Origin: Isoetes taiwanensis
Taxonomy: Eukaryota > Streptophyta > Lycopodiopsida > Isoetales > Isoetaceae
Direction of reading: 5' to 3'
NCBI GenBank assembly: GCA_021234155.1
Contig: JAJEKV010000075.1
Span: forward strand, 866,001-930,000
DNA: 64,000 nt
Position numbers and translations under genes: made by a program. Positions 11,651-31,395 of this stretch are shown piece by piece. The stretch's first letter is position 1; each line of letters begins with the position of its first letter. The notes under the pieces were generated by a model. It worked only from the letters and a program-made list of their open reading frames with translations. It made no database searches and was not told the origin of the DNA.

Positions 11651-13420
11651 GTCAGAAATTATAGCTAAACTACGGTCTGATGGAAAGAACACCGAATAAT
11701 GCTCGGGGAGCAGAACCCCGGTAAAACCGTTGCCACACAATCCCTCCTTAACAAATTCGTTGCCCTCTCCTTTTATCGTTGCTCTGCAAGAAAAATAGCT
11801 TACCATCAAGTGACATAGTCTGCAGATCCTCTTCAGCGCTCCACCTTGGGTCTACTAGCACGACCAACTTCAATCTCAAGCTGATGAGATGAGACCCTGA
11901 GCTGACCGATAGCATGTCTCACTTTATGTGTAAGGTGAATATTCAAATATCCTGCTCGCTCGATGAAATCATCTAGTGATCTTTGTAAAATTGCATCTTG
12001 GTAGGAAGATCAATTGGAGTTAACTATGTCTTTCATATGTATAAAATTTCCAGATCGTGCCGTATGAGCTGATTCTTATCTTTTTCAAGTCTCTTTTTTG
12101 CTCTAGGTTTTACCGCAGTATTAGCTGCAACCATGTTATGTTGAGAGGGAGGCAGGTTTCCCAAGCCAAATCCTAAAGAGGCAGCCCATTGCGATGCTTT
12201 TGCGTACTAATATTCCTGCACTCCCTTTTCAGCCAAATCTTTGGAGCTCTTGAGAGCAATCCATGGAAGCCTGCATTGGCCCTGCTGTGAGGACCCGAGT
12301 TGATGCACTTTGTGCAAAAAGGAGACTAACTGGAATGCTGCGTCCAGTTGAGCAGAATGGCTGAAAATTCTGTCAATATGATTGGATGCGGCACAGATGC
12401 TTTGCTCATAATCATTTTGGACAGAAAATAGATTTGCAGTCTTTCAATATGACCCCATTGTTTGGCTGCATGTCCATTCTCCACATTAAAGCTCCACATA
12501 GAGCAGCTGGTCTAACTAAGGTATTGAAAAGATGAAGCTTTGCCGGGACATCTTGAAAATCCGCTTTGAAACATTTATTCTCTAGGATTGCAAGCGAGGC
12601 ATATCCCTTAGTAGTCCAAGCATATCTTTGCATCTTTCATGCTAAAGACGGGACCCTTAAATTGCACCCCCCAAGTAAGTATAATGAGAGACCACTTCCA
12701 CTTGTTGATTCATGAAAAAAGAAGGTGTTGCGATGCAATGTTGTTAAGTACGTCAAAATTCGTACGTTTAAAAAATGTTTTTTGAAGATTTTTTGAAGAT
12801 TTTTAAAATTTTTGAAAAAAATCTTTAAAAATGTATTTCATATAAAATACGTTAAAAATCTTCAAAATCCTTAAAAAATTCTTCTAAATCCTTAGAAATC
12901 CTTAGGTGGTGATTTTTTATCCAAATATATAATATTCTTGAACTTATTTATCCATATATATAAAATTTTTATACTTCTTAACCTCTATAATAATGTTTTT
13001 CTAAACTTTCTTAAGAGTTGCATGGCAAAAAACTATGATATCTTTGTACTTGAACTTAATAGTTTCTAATAGCAACATAAGCTTCTGATTTACTTGTTGG
13101 CATGCTACCTCTTATAACTTTGTAGCAAAAATATGCATTTTAACAATTAGTAAATATGTCCAATAAAGCGATTAGCCAAAGAATGTGCAATTTTTTATTT
13201 TTTATTTTTGGCCATACCAAATCATAAAAAACTTTAAAAGCGTGAGGATTTTTATATAGGTACTTTTAAAAATAAAAAACGGGTTTTTTAACAACATTGC
13301 GACGATGCATGCAAGCACGTGATGTATTGAAAACCATCACTTTTGTTTCGTCCAAGTTCAGTTTAAGCTCTCTTTGAGCGCAAAATTTCTCCAAGTGCCA
13401 TTAAATGATACTGAAGGCGT
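11650..13420 (-). mobile_element. Degenerate LINE, antisense, interrupted by a MITE-like element
   Basis: Reading the minus strand from 13.4 kb downward, the segments follow LINE ORF2 order. REL.LNLDETKVMVFNT (13400-13330) comes just after the RT active site. After a 566 bp insertion come TFFF and a GPVFSM-like stretch. Then AWTTKGYASLAILENKC...LHLFNTLVRPAALCGA (12633-12480) follows. Finally VRHAIGQLRVSSHQLEIEVG (about 11920-11840), a variant of the SSH.L.IE.GR block, is seen; the same block also occurs in the 28 kb LINE. Multiple stops and frameshifts mark it as dead. It belongs to a different lineage from the 24-29 kb copies, judged by the low similarity. Confidence 0.7.
12735..13300. mobile_element. 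566 bp inverted-repeat element inside the LINE
   Basis: The block begins GCAATGTTGTTAA and ends with the exact complement TTAACAACATTGC (13 bp terminal inverted repeats). Its interior is very AT-rich and codes for nothing. LINE coding similarity stops on one side and resumes on the other, as expected for an insertion. The flanks (gttgcgat / gacgatgc) show no clean target-site duplication, so the superfamily is unknown. Confidence 0.6.
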
Positions 13421-13847
13421 TCGGGAAACCAATGGAATGTTCAAATGCTCAAACGTCCAATGAGCAACCAGAAAATGGAATTTTCACAGCATCTATCTGG
13501 ATATTCTTGCACAATACCCACAGTGGGTGCTGATGTGGCTTGGGTGCTTATGTGGCATTGGTGCTGATGTGGCAGTGCATGGCCCACATCAGCCTATTTG
13601 TGGGGAGTTTTTGTTGTTGACATCAGCACCGTTCTGCTAGATAATACCATTTGAAAGATCTCGGAGTCTAACGTGGCGTCACAGGAAAAAAAATCCCAAA
13701 TAGGCTGACGAACTCTTACCATTTTATTGGTCTGCCACGCATGAAATTATTTTTACACACAAGAAAAAGAAAAGGGTAGTTCGTGGAAAGCTTTAAATGA
13801 CTTGGAAAAATTTGTGATCGAGCAAAATCAAAAAAGTTTTAGGAGCG
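13421..13847 (+). promoter_or_regulatory. NSF upstream region with GTGCTGATGTGGC repeats
   Basis: Immediately upstream of NSF, the 13-mer GTGCTGATGTGGC or close variants occur three times at about 13527-13577, with a complementary copy (GCCCACATCAGC) just after. They could pair. No clear TATA box was found within 150 bp of the start codon. The promoter role is inferred from position only. Confidence 0.35.
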
Positions 13848-19801
<5,954 letters not shown>

Positions 19802-21480
19802 GGGAAAATTATTGCTAGTGGGAGGAAGTTTTGTCATGTACAAAATTTAATCTAAATTGATTAGCATGACTAACTCTGTGCTGATTTTGATGAACGTTTG
19901 GAAGATGGAGATTGTGAGTACGAAGCCCTCTCATTTAGGGTTTAAGTATACGTACCCTTGCCAAGGGTTTATAAGATATTTGCACCACCAAAAGCTACAG
20001 CTTCATCAACAAGAATGATATGAAATGAATCAATTCTACTAAAAACAATCTTTAATTGAAAAGATCCTTCAACAATAAAAACTATTGCCTTTTAAGAATG
20101 TTGAACAAGATCTGTTACTCATGCAAGATTCATAATGACCATGGTACAATTGTGGACCATAGTAAAGTGGATGAATACATAATTATTGTTTCACTACAAG
20201 GCACATCAAACTATTCACTTCTTCACCCACTTCGTCAATGGAATTCCTTAATTGAATAATTAGCAGGATCGCTTAACTTGGGGTGCACGATTTCATGCAA
20301 TTCTATGCTGTCGATGTGGATGCCATGTCAGCTATGGCTTCCCAATCTCCTTCATCTGTCGGCTTTCCCTTTAGGAAATTCCTTGCCAAATTTTGACTCG
20401 AGGTTACTTCGGCCATCACTACAACCATGCCAGCCCTAAGGCGGTTCTTTCTGGTCTCTCCAGGATGTCAAGAATACCTCCAGATGCCTCCATCCTTTAT
20501 TTTTTGTTCTTGTTTTTGTGTTCGTCCTAAAAAAATTTAATTTCGGTTTATGCTAGACTCGCTTTTGTAAGTGGGTTGTCTGGACTTCTGCTTATGCCAT
20601 TCAATGGCCTTTTAGGCGAGATAAACATTCAGTTTTAACTTTCTTATAGTATCCAAATATGCAGACCAATCTTCTTATTCAAGCTTCAAGCACACGTCTT
20701 TCAGATATCTCATATGATGGAAGGGTGGGCTTCTGACTGCTTGTAGACCGTAGCATTTAAAAATGATGTATTTAAGCAAGACAACATAGCTTTTTGAGAC
20801 TTCCAGAATTGTTGTCTTTAGCGACATTTAGATAGTGTTGGGAGATTTACATATGCTTGCATTAATAACTTCCCAAAACTATTGCAGGAACCCTGCATTT
20901 GTGTTTCTAACTGCCTTATTCCTGTTCATCTTTATTATCATTTAAATTGAACATCAGAGGCCCATCTTCATTATCATTAAATTGAATATTTAAATTCATG
21001 AGGGATACAACATTTTTTACAGAGATAAATTGCAGAAAAATCCAGTTTTAATACACATTTGGTAAATCCACGATTTGTTATGTACGTTTGGTGATACGTT
21101 CTTCCTGCTTTCAAGTCTTGGACATGGGCTTAAAAGGGTTTCAGTTAATGTAGATATCTTAATATCACAAGAACATGTTTGCGACACTCCAATTGATATT
21201 GAATCTGTGGCTGAATTCCAAGAATAATAATGTACTATAATGTAGTCAAGACATTTGTCAAAGCTTTTGTTGCCTTTTCAATACAATGAATATAGTTTTT
21301 TGAAACATTCACTATGGAATGATGATTTAATAATTTCTAATTAAATGTATGATATTAATGTGTTGTATTATGTAGGTACAGACCAGACTGATCACCAAAG
21401 ATGCTAGTGGGGAAAAGACATCTGAAAAACATTAAGGATACAAATGACAGAAAAATAGTGCATTTAGATATCAAAAAAAT
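19802..21480. other. NSF 3' flank, no gene recognised
   Basis: This is the probable NSF 3' untranslated region followed by AT-rich sequence. Reading frames are all under 70 codons and none is recognisable. Confidence 0.5.
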
Positions 21481-22105
21481 CTTTAGTTTGATATTGAACA
21501 TTCTGGGAAGGGACTCGCAAGAGACACAAAATCGGCCGATAGATAGGCTTGTCATTCATCACAGCAGCAGTATACAATGTTTTGAAGAATAGAGAGGGGT
21601 AGGAACAATATCGGACTACCCCGTAAAAAGAAATGTGCACAAGCAATATAGAAGGGTAATGGCGACAACTTCTCATCGGGATAAAAAATCCCGCCCTTTC
21701 GGGTTTTCGAGGAAAACCCTAATGAGAAATGGTCGCCAACAACCTTGAATATGTTGCCTGGAAAACCGAAGGAGATGGGTTGATGGCGAACATAAAATAT
21801 AGCAGGACCCCAGAAGATGGCGGAAGCCTGCAAGCAACACAAAGAACCCCTAAAAAACACCCGTGAATTGTTAGAGAAAAGCAAACTCATGCCCCCACGC
21901 AGCAGGGCGGGAAGGGAGGGAAGCAACAAGAATAGAAGAAGAGCTGCTGTGAGAAGATGCCGATAACCGGTCTGAAAGAGAAAATAGCCTTATATAGTAG
22001 CTCGACCCTTCCCAGAATGGCGATCCGATGGCTCGGATCGATGCTATTCTGGGAAGGGACTCGCAAGAGACACAAAACTGGCCGACTACCAGAGAACTTC
22101 CTCAA
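21480..22105. repeat. Compound repeat with a 52 bp hairpin
   Basis: The block 'attctgggaagggactcg' plus following bases occurs twice, about 21499-21540 and 22045-22085. The second copy is the right arm of an inverted repeat (CCCTTCCCAGAAT ... ATTCTGGGAAGGG, about 22008-22060) around an inner GATCCGA-tggc-TCGGATC palindrome. Positions about 21900-22045 recur at 33185-33325. Read antisense, this shared part contains ACTATATAAGG followed by a pyrimidine-rich leader, which resembles a promoter or LTR segment. No coding region was recognised. Confidence 0.6.
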
Positions 22106-22204
22106 CTATAAGCCGATGGCGTAAAACATGCAAGCAACACAAAGAACTCTAAAAAACACCTGTGAATGGTTAGAGAAAATCCAACATGTAGCAGAAAAAA
22201 GGAG

Positions 22205-22520
22205 AGCATCACCCAATAGGGTGGAGAACAGCATCACCCAACGGGTGGAAAACAATTACGTAAAAAGAAATATACGTCACCCTCGAGGTGGAAATAAACA
22301 GCATCACCCGCAGGTGGAGATAGCATCACCCATAGGGTGGAGAAAAGCGTCACCCAACGGGTTGATAACAATCATGTAAAAAGAAATATGCGTCACCCTT
22401 GAGGTGGAAATAAACAGCATCACCCGGAGGGTGGAGGAAAAGCGTCACCCAGTGGGCGGAAGAAAACATGAGAAATAGAAATGTGCGTCACCATCACGGT
22501 GGAAGTAAACAGCACCACCC
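22205..22520. repeat. Minisatellite of small CACCC/GGGTG hairpins
   Basis: About ten units of the form (A)GC(A/G)TCACCC-nnn-GGGTGG(A) follow one another at 22-46 bp spacing. Each unit is itself an inverted repeat with a 3-4 base loop. A longer period of about 95-115 bp is visible, marked by 'acgtaaaaagaaatatacgt' and variants at about 22257, 22375 and 22465. It is non-coding. Confidence 0.8.
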
Positions 22521-24720
22521 ACAAAAAATGGTCCAATAGAAACCCATGTCACAAAATTGCAATGGAGTGCCAAACGCTATATTTGGCACATCCAGACATA
22601 GCTAAAAGAGCAAAATATGATGTATAATGATAGCACAATACACAATGATAGCACAATGCACTGTGAAAAGAAGAGCTCAACAGCTAGCTAGAAATGAAGT
22701 TCCCGGCAAATGATGCATAATGATAGCAATGCACAATGCACAATGATTGAAGAAGGTGTATCCAGGAACAAACAATATGCCTAATCTGTCAAATGAAAAG
22801 ATCACACTAAGAACATGAAAAGTCAACCACGTCCAATAACATAAAAAGCAACTTCTCTAAGCTTACCAGATGCATGGCAATCACCAACATAATGATCAAT
22901 CTCAGAGCAATGTCAAGAAGAAAATAAGGTTGACATCAAAAAGAAGTCCAGAGCAAAGAGGTTCATAAGGTTTGTGAAATGGTTTGGAACAAGAATAGGA
23001 GAGCGAAAGTGCCAAGGTCTGGTTCAGGTTAGCAGAGTAGAAATGTGTGGTGATGTCAGAAAACAAATAATGCCACATGCCTAAAGCCATGAATAAAGGC
23101 CCCAATATGAATCATACTTTTGCAAACAAGAGATGCGATTGAGGGAGCGGATGTAGACATGTCAGCACCAATCAAAAGGAAGGTCAAGAAGGAAAATGAT
23201 GAAAGTTTGTGGATCACAATGTAGATCGAACAAAAATAAGGCTTAAGTAGTCACAGGTGGGGTTATGGCCAATGAAAAGGAGGAGATCAAAGTGCCAAGA
23301 TCGGGATGGAGTGCAAGGAGGTAGCCATATGGTAGAAAAGGACAAATGAAAAACACAATGACTAGGTAAAATGACATATTAGTACTAAAGCTAGTGCCAT
23401 ACATATGGTCTTCTATTAGAACGCAAAAGAAGTAATGGACACGAAAAATGAACCAAAAACGCAATGACGACGTGAAGTGGCATATTAGTAAAAGTGTTAG
23501 CCACTAAAAAAGAGAGAGTTGAGGTGTTAGTTTTAAACAAATTAGAGACGAAAAAAATGTGGATGGCTATAGCAGATGCACTGCTGCTCGTGAATGAGGT
23601 CAAGTCAATCGAATGGTTAAGAGGCCTATGTGGAAATGGACAAGTGAACAAAACGATGGAAATCAAGGTTGAGGTTAGGGGCAAAGGAGTGGAAATCGAC
23701 GTCAAAACTAACGGGGATCGAACTGTGGTAGAAGGGTATGAATGGATATACATGAAAACAAGTAAAGGGCCAAGTCCAAGTCGAAAAGGGCAAGATTGAG
23801 ATCATATCCAGAACACAACGAATGTCAGGGCCAAATCGAAGAGGAGATTCAAAGTAATCATAAAAATGCAAAGAGACAAGTCACAAAGAAAATATAATGT
23901 ACCATAGTATGCAATGAGAACATAATGATGAATCAATCTCTTGAGAATATGTAAACTCAAAAACAAAAGGGCAAAGACATATGGAAAGGATGATTCAAGA
24001 GTGTGATAAATACCCAAATATTCTGCAACTCCTAAGAAATATATAAACATATAAAATATATAGCCCACTCAAAAACTAAAGACGCAGCTCACCCGGATTG
24101 AGTGGTAAAGAGATAATGCCTATCCATAGAATCACTCAACTCAAACAAGAAGATGCAAAGAAATATGTCCACAAAAAAAAAAAAAAAAAAAAGCAATATG
24201 CAGATCATCATAATCATTTAAAGAAATGTGGCAACGTATATAAAGGATGCATCAAATCCCAATGCACAAGAATATAAATATCATGCAACCAAAAATCGAA
24301 AATGGAGATGTGACATCCCGAGGATGTGCAGAACTTGCAACTGATGAAGATGCCCATGTCACAATCATATCTTCCCAGATGGCAAAACCACTACAAGCTA
24401 GCAACAAGATTAGAGAAGGTATCTCCAACAATTATGATGTGTTTCGTGTGCTCAGTCCACATGCCGAATGCCAAAAGAGAAAAGAAAATATGTGCTTAGA
24501 AGAAGCAACAATGCTAGATCCTCCCAATTCAATACATGACTATTAAGATAAAAAAGAAAACAAACTTCCTAAAACCCGAATTTCGTCAAATCTAGGTAAA
24601 CATAAATCCAAATTCTTGACATACCTATAGGAAAGTTGGTCACAAAAGAATAAAGAGATGGTTGGAAAAATATAACATGCGGTAGAAAATATGTCTCAAA
24701 ACACCTGAATGGAATGTCAA
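22521..24720. other. A-rich degenerate sequence, no gene recognised
   Basis: Short duplicated phrases occur, for example 'atgatagcacaat' near 22625-22660 and 'gacatattagta'/'ggcatattagta' near 23370 and 23480. A poly-A run lies at about 24172-24191. 'tgtgacatcccgag' at 24309 would suit the first bases of a gypsy-type LTR after a purine-rich stretch, but no partner LTR was found. Nothing is called as coding. Confidence 0.4.
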
Positions 24721-24722
24721 TG

Positions 24723-24723
<1 letters not shown>

Positions 24724-24775
<52 letters not shown>
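24724..24775. repeat. GA microsatellite
   Basis: A nearly pure run of about 24 GA units abuts the 3' terminus of the LINE that follows. Confidence 0.97.
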
Positions 24776-24777
<2 letters not shown>

Positions 24778-26462
24778 TGAATGAAATGTATATATAACAT
24801 CTATGAGACCATCGGTCTAGAAGACATACAACTTTCCCCCTACATTTTTACATCAATCATTCGTTTCCAATGTACCCTCTGTTAGAGTATCAATGAGCTC
24901 ACTCTCCTCCATTTCATATATATCTAATAAACATTTATAATTTTTAATGGAAGTCTCTCTTACCTTCATCACCTCTAATAAGTAATCACTAGATGTAGCA
25001 TTTGGTAGTTGGAAGAAACACGCCAATGTAACTTCACTTGATATACCAAAACGAAATCTCAATGTCAACATATGATGGACATCGCAGATTAAGTGCTCCT
25101 CATCCTCTATATCATCCATACCGGAGACTTTACATATAAGTCTATCTCGAGGTATCCTCCCCCACACCGCCTACCTCCACTCCTAGATGATGTGAACTAA
25201 GTCTCAATCTGCCATAGATGCCTCCACATAATATGAACCTTTCCCTATGAGATGAGGTCCTTCTCCCAATGACGGATTGATTTTTCCCCTATAATATTGC
25301 ATCTTTATTCCGGATTTTGCCACATTTTGTTTTGAGCATGCCTCTGAACCCACCAAAACAAGTCTCTTTGGTCATCCAGTGGCATATCATCCAAACACAT
25401 CCCCATTTTTGTAGCCATTTTCCAATTTTCAAATACCACCCTTTCATTGTACTATGTATCATATATCCCCTTAGGATGCCCCCTGGTCCGGTTGCCTCCA
25501 TTCCATATATCCTCAAGAGGTATTTCAATGTTCGATATAGTGCCTCCACCTCTAAGCTTACTAGACCTCCTCCTCCACTAACATCATCGGGTATGGGGTT
25601 TGCATTTTTTACTCCCAGCTGTGTCACAAGAAAAACTTCTTACCAAGATTTTTCTACCCTTTTCCACATTTCTTGGGATAATCCTGGACCCCATACTTCG
25701 CGGCCATAAAGCACAACACTTCTCACCAAGGCATCATATAAAATCCTCTTCATTTTCCAATCCACTATTTCATCGGGTCTTTCTGCATTGTCTCAGATAC
25801 ATTCTACATATAGGGCCTTAACACATGTCTTGTCCTTTGTTCCATCTTTGCCTTATTCCAACTATAATTGTGGTCTACCACAAGTCCCAAATACTTATAT
25901 GTATCGATATTTCAATCTCTTGCCCTTTATAAAGAAAGTGGAAGTTAGGTTTTTTCAGCCCAAATACTAATATCTTTGTTTTGGTCAAGTTCACTTTCAT
26001 ACTGTTTTATCACAAAAGCGAGGCCGAGCATCTATATGTTTTTTCATGTCCATCTTGCTGATCTTGCAAACATCACTATATCATCACATACAATAGAAGC
26101 AAGATTACATACCACCCTCCTTGGATGGCGTGGTACCTCTTTAAGCTATTGCTTCAAATAACCATTCCTCTAGTTGGTGATATACAATCCAAATAGAGTT
26201 CTAGGAGATAAAGGTCAACCATTTTTCCTCAGATCACTAATTATTTCCTCTCGACCTTCCCGGTTCAAGGGAAAAGAGAGTTGTACAATCACCTTCTCAT
26301 ACAAAGTATTTACCGCTTTTCTCAATTCTGTGGTACCCCAATATTTTGCATATGATCCCATATGTTACGCCTTTTAACATATCAAATGCTTTGGTGAGAT
26401 CTACAAATAACGCAAAATGATGTGGCTTCTTGGTTTTCTTTATAGAATGTCATCACCATTGA
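24778..26462 (-). mobile_element. 5'-truncated LINE, copy A
   Basis: On the minus strand, LINE ORF2 sequence runs from about 26460 (start of the RT core region, where the copy is cut off at a GA microsatellite) to a C-terminal frame ending near 24853. That frame includes an H..C-type block (DDIEDEEHLICDVHHM) matching CRICGSSEDVEDEKHFILCC of copy E. The intermediate frame at 25627-25289 aligns with copy E's GVKLQTPYEMMLAE region. The 3' end carries the hairpin GACCATCGGTC (24807-24817) followed by a TTTCA-type tail. It is frame-broken throughout. Confidence 0.75.
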
Positions 26463-26484
26463 CATTTTCTCCAGAGAGAGATGA

Positions 26485-26486
<2 letters not shown>

Positions 26487-26580
<94 letters not shown>
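26487..26580. repeat. GA microsatellite
   Basis: About 45 GA units with one interruption (GATAGA at about 26522-26528). It lies exactly between LINE copies A and B. Confidence 0.97.
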
Positions 26581-26581
<1 letters not shown>

Positions 26582-26583
<2 letters not shown>

Positions 26584-27008
26584 ATGAAATTGGTATTATT
26601 CATTCTCTTCAGACCACATGTTTCTATGAGACATTTACAAATTACATTCAAAATTATAAAACAAGTCATCCCAGTCGTCTTTCATGGCTAAGTAACACCA
26701 CTTTGGGCCCCCATCCCATCTCAATCTCTCGTACCTTCTGATTTTTCAAACAAGCATCTCTATGTTTAAGAATGTCAACAATATATCCCCAATGGATGCC
26801 CCCCGGGTACAGAAAGAACTCCTCAAGAGAGGTAAGAAATTTCTTCCTATGTATGACTCTTAAGTCTCTAATAAGCACGACAACAAAGTAAGACATGAGC
26901 CTCATCCTCCACCACACCGTCATTACACAAGTTTCTTATTGTCTAAGATCATGAGCGATGTCTCCCATCTCCCTACCTCCACACCAAGATGGTGATGGTG
27001 CTTAACCA
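26582..27008 (-). mobile_element. 5'-truncated LINE 3' end, copy B
   Basis: It contains a 'gatgaaat' tail, a degenerate hairpin, 'acaaattacattcaaaattataaaaca' (quoted here only in part: acaaattacattc) and the C-terminal ORF2 region. The antisense frame ends in the SSHHLG.EVGRWE block at about 26980. It stops at 'cttaaccagg', then GGGA repeats follow. It closely resembles copy C, with the same truncation point. Confidence 0.75.
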
Positions 27009-27036
27009 GGAGAGAGGGAGGGAGGGAGGGAGGGAG
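27009..27036. repeat. GGGA microsatellite
   Basis: Six to seven GGGA-type units separate LINE copies B and C. Confidence 0.95.
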
Positions 27037-27455
27037 GAGGAGATGAAATGAAATGAAATCTATTATTCCGTCTTCGAGACCACCACGGTCTATGAGGCGT
27101 TTACAAATTACATTCAAAATTATAAAACAAGTCATCCATATCTTCTTCTTGTAACACACTTGGGCTCCTCTATCTCAATCTCTCCGTACCTTATGTTTTT
27201 CAAACAAGCATCTCTATGTTTAAGAATGTCAACAATATATCCCCAATAGATGCCCCCCCGGTACCAAAAGAACTCCCTCAAGGGAGGTAGCACTGATCCC
27301 ATGTATGACTCTTAAGTCTGAATAAGCCGCGACAACAAAGTAAGATATGAGCCTCATCCTCCACCACACACCGTCATTACACAAGTTCTTCAGTCTAAGA
27401 TCATGGCGATGTCTGCCCATCTCCCTACCTCCATACCAAGATGGTGCGAGGCTTA
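27037..27455 (-). mobile_element. 5'-truncated LINE 3' end, copy C
   Basis: The tail is GAAAT x3 (27041-27058), followed by the hairpin GACCACCACGGTC (27081-27093), then the same C-terminal region as copy B. It ends at 'gaggcttaacccc' next to a G-rich repeat. The identical 5' truncation of B and C suggests that one arose by tandem duplication of the other rather than by a separate insertion. Confidence 0.75.
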
Positions 27456-27533
27456 ACCCCTGGGGGGAGGGGGAGGGAGGGGGGAGGGGAGGGGGAGAGG
27501 GGGAGGGAGGGGGAGGGAGAGAGAGAGTGAAAT
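27456..27533. repeat. GGGAGGG-rich microsatellite
   Basis: G-rich purine repeat with many runs of three or more G on the plus strand, ending in GAGAGAGA. It separates LINE copies C and D. Confidence 0.95.
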
Positions 27534-27852
27534 GAAATGAAATGAAATTTTTATTATTACGTCTGTGAGACCATCAGGTCTAGAAGATGTTCAAGAGATA
27601 CATTCTACATTGTATATTACATTATCTAATATGTCTTCGGGTAAGAACATATTAGTGCTCTCCTCCTCAAAGTCAAACTCACTACCTCCTATCATTGATT
27701 TTAAACTTTGAATGTTGGTGTTTCGTACCTGCATAACCTCTACTAAAAACGCCCAATTGTGGTTTGAAGGTAGGTCAAAAAAGCTTACGGGTTTGTGGCG
27801 TGTATCGAAGAACTTCGTGAATGAATTGATATGCCGGGCATGTCAGAATGAC
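27534..27852 (-). mobile_element. Very short LINE 3' end, copy D
   Basis: GAAAT x4 tail, then 'attacgtctgtga', hairpin GACCATCAGGTC (27570-27581), then about 250 bp of ORF2 C-terminus. The antisense frame includes HVILTCPAYQFIHEV, matching HFILCCPAFQRVRD of copy E. It is cut off at GAGAGAGAGA (27854-27866). Confidence 0.75.
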
Positions 27853-27853
27853 A

Positions 27854-29383
27854 TGAGAGAGAGAGAGATAAAGATAAGATAAAGACTTTTCATTTTTCCA
27901 TCTATGAGACCATCAGGTCTATTAGATGTTACAGAGCAAAATGTACATTGAGATTATCAGATATAGTGCCCTCCTTGGATGGAGCAGCACTAGCTCTCTT
28001 CTCGTCTGTCTTTGTCAAATTCTTCAAGTAGGTGCTTGTAGTTTTTTATTGATGACTCTCGTATCTCCAAGGCTTCTATTATGTATTGTCCTATTTTTTT
28101 TCCTGATTGCGCGAAAAAATCAGTCAATGAGGTTGCTGTGATGCACAGTTTATCCCTTACTCTCTGAAAAGCCGGACAACAAAGTATGAAGTGCTTCTCA
28201 TCTTCTACATCTTCCGAGGACCCGCATATCCTGCAAGTACGTCTTTCTCGAGGTAAATTCCCCCATCTGCCAACCTCAATGCCTAGATGATGTGAGCTTA
28301 GTCTGATCCTGCAAATATTATGTCTCTTCACCATTGACATTTTCTCCAACAGATATGGCATTGGTGTTAGGCTCGGATTCATATTGTTCTTATAGTCAAG
28401 CATCTTTGTCCCTGCATTTTGCCACAGTCGATACTGTATATTGGTTTTTACCCATTCTCTAATCATGTCTTTTTCGAGTGGCATGTTTCTTATACTCATC
28501 CCCCATCTTGACAACCATTTCTCTGTGTCTGCATACCATCCCTTGCTCTCACTCTCTTTCATGGCTAATTGAGGGAGGCTTTCCTCTCCCATCCCATGCA
28601 CTTTGCGGATGTAGTGTAGTATTTGGCTCATTGCTTCCCCTTCCAGAGGCATAAAACCTGTTTCAGCAAGCATCATCTCATAGGGAGTCTGCAGTTTGAC
28701 TCCTAGTTCAGTGATAAGAAATTTCTTTTGTATCTTCTCAACTTTTTCCACATATCTAGTGATAGCCCTGGCCCCCATATTTCACAACCATATAAGATGA
28801 CAGCTTGGACTAGAGTCTTATAGAGCATCTTTTTAAGGCTGAAATCATTTATTTCTGCTTTCTTGCGCCTTCTCTGCATGGAAAACAATGCTTTAACTAG
28901 GCCACCATCTACTCTGTGCTCAACGGCTCTGTTCCATTTATAGTTCTGGTCTACCAACAAACCCAGGTATTTATATTGTGTTGTCACCTCAACCTTTGTG
29001 CCTTTATACCAGAGATTGAAGTCCATTGATCGTGTGCCAAAGACTATAATTTTGGTTTTAGTAAGGTTGACTTTCATTTGTCTTGCATCACAAAAGGTTG
29101 CCAAAGTGTTGAGCTGGTGCTGCATATCACTTTCAGTACGTGAGAGCAATACAATGTCATCTGCATAAAGTAGCACTGCCAGAATGTAATCCCCTACCAA
29201 GGTCCCCCCTTGTCCATTTTGTAGCATCCAAGTTTCTAGCTCATCTATGAACAGACCGAATAGAGTGGGCGATAGGGGACAGCCTTGTTTCACCCCAATG
29301 TTACTATCTATTTTTTCGTTGCAAGCGTCTCCTCTTCTGACCATATCAAATGCTTTAGTAAGATCAAAATAGAGCTTTAGTAA
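27854..29383 (-). mobile_element. 5'-truncated LINE with RT, copy E (best preserved)
   Basis: The tail AGATA/ATAAG-type repeat (27865-27890) is followed by hairpin GACCATCAGGTC (27909-27920). ORF2 is read on the minus strand in two overlapping frames, 29383-28703 and 28778-27990, which join by one frameshift near 28.74 kb. The first frame has FDLTKAFDMVRRG, GVKQGCPLSPTLFGLFIDEL and the catalytic YADDIVLLSR. It continues to QMKVNLTKTKIIVFG, YKYLG and LYGCEIWG. The second has SSHHLGIEVGRW and the Cys/His block CRICGSSEDVEDEKHFILCC. The copy stops upstream of the RT core at the GA microsatellite, so the endonuclease and ORF1 are absent. It is not autonomous. Confidence 0.88.

Positions 29384-31395
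<2,012 letters not shown>

Noticed and set aside
24085-24195. Possible SINE: tRNA A-box-like 'ggattgagtggtaaaga' followed by a poly-A run
   Set aside because: No B box at the right distance and no target duplication. Too weak to call.
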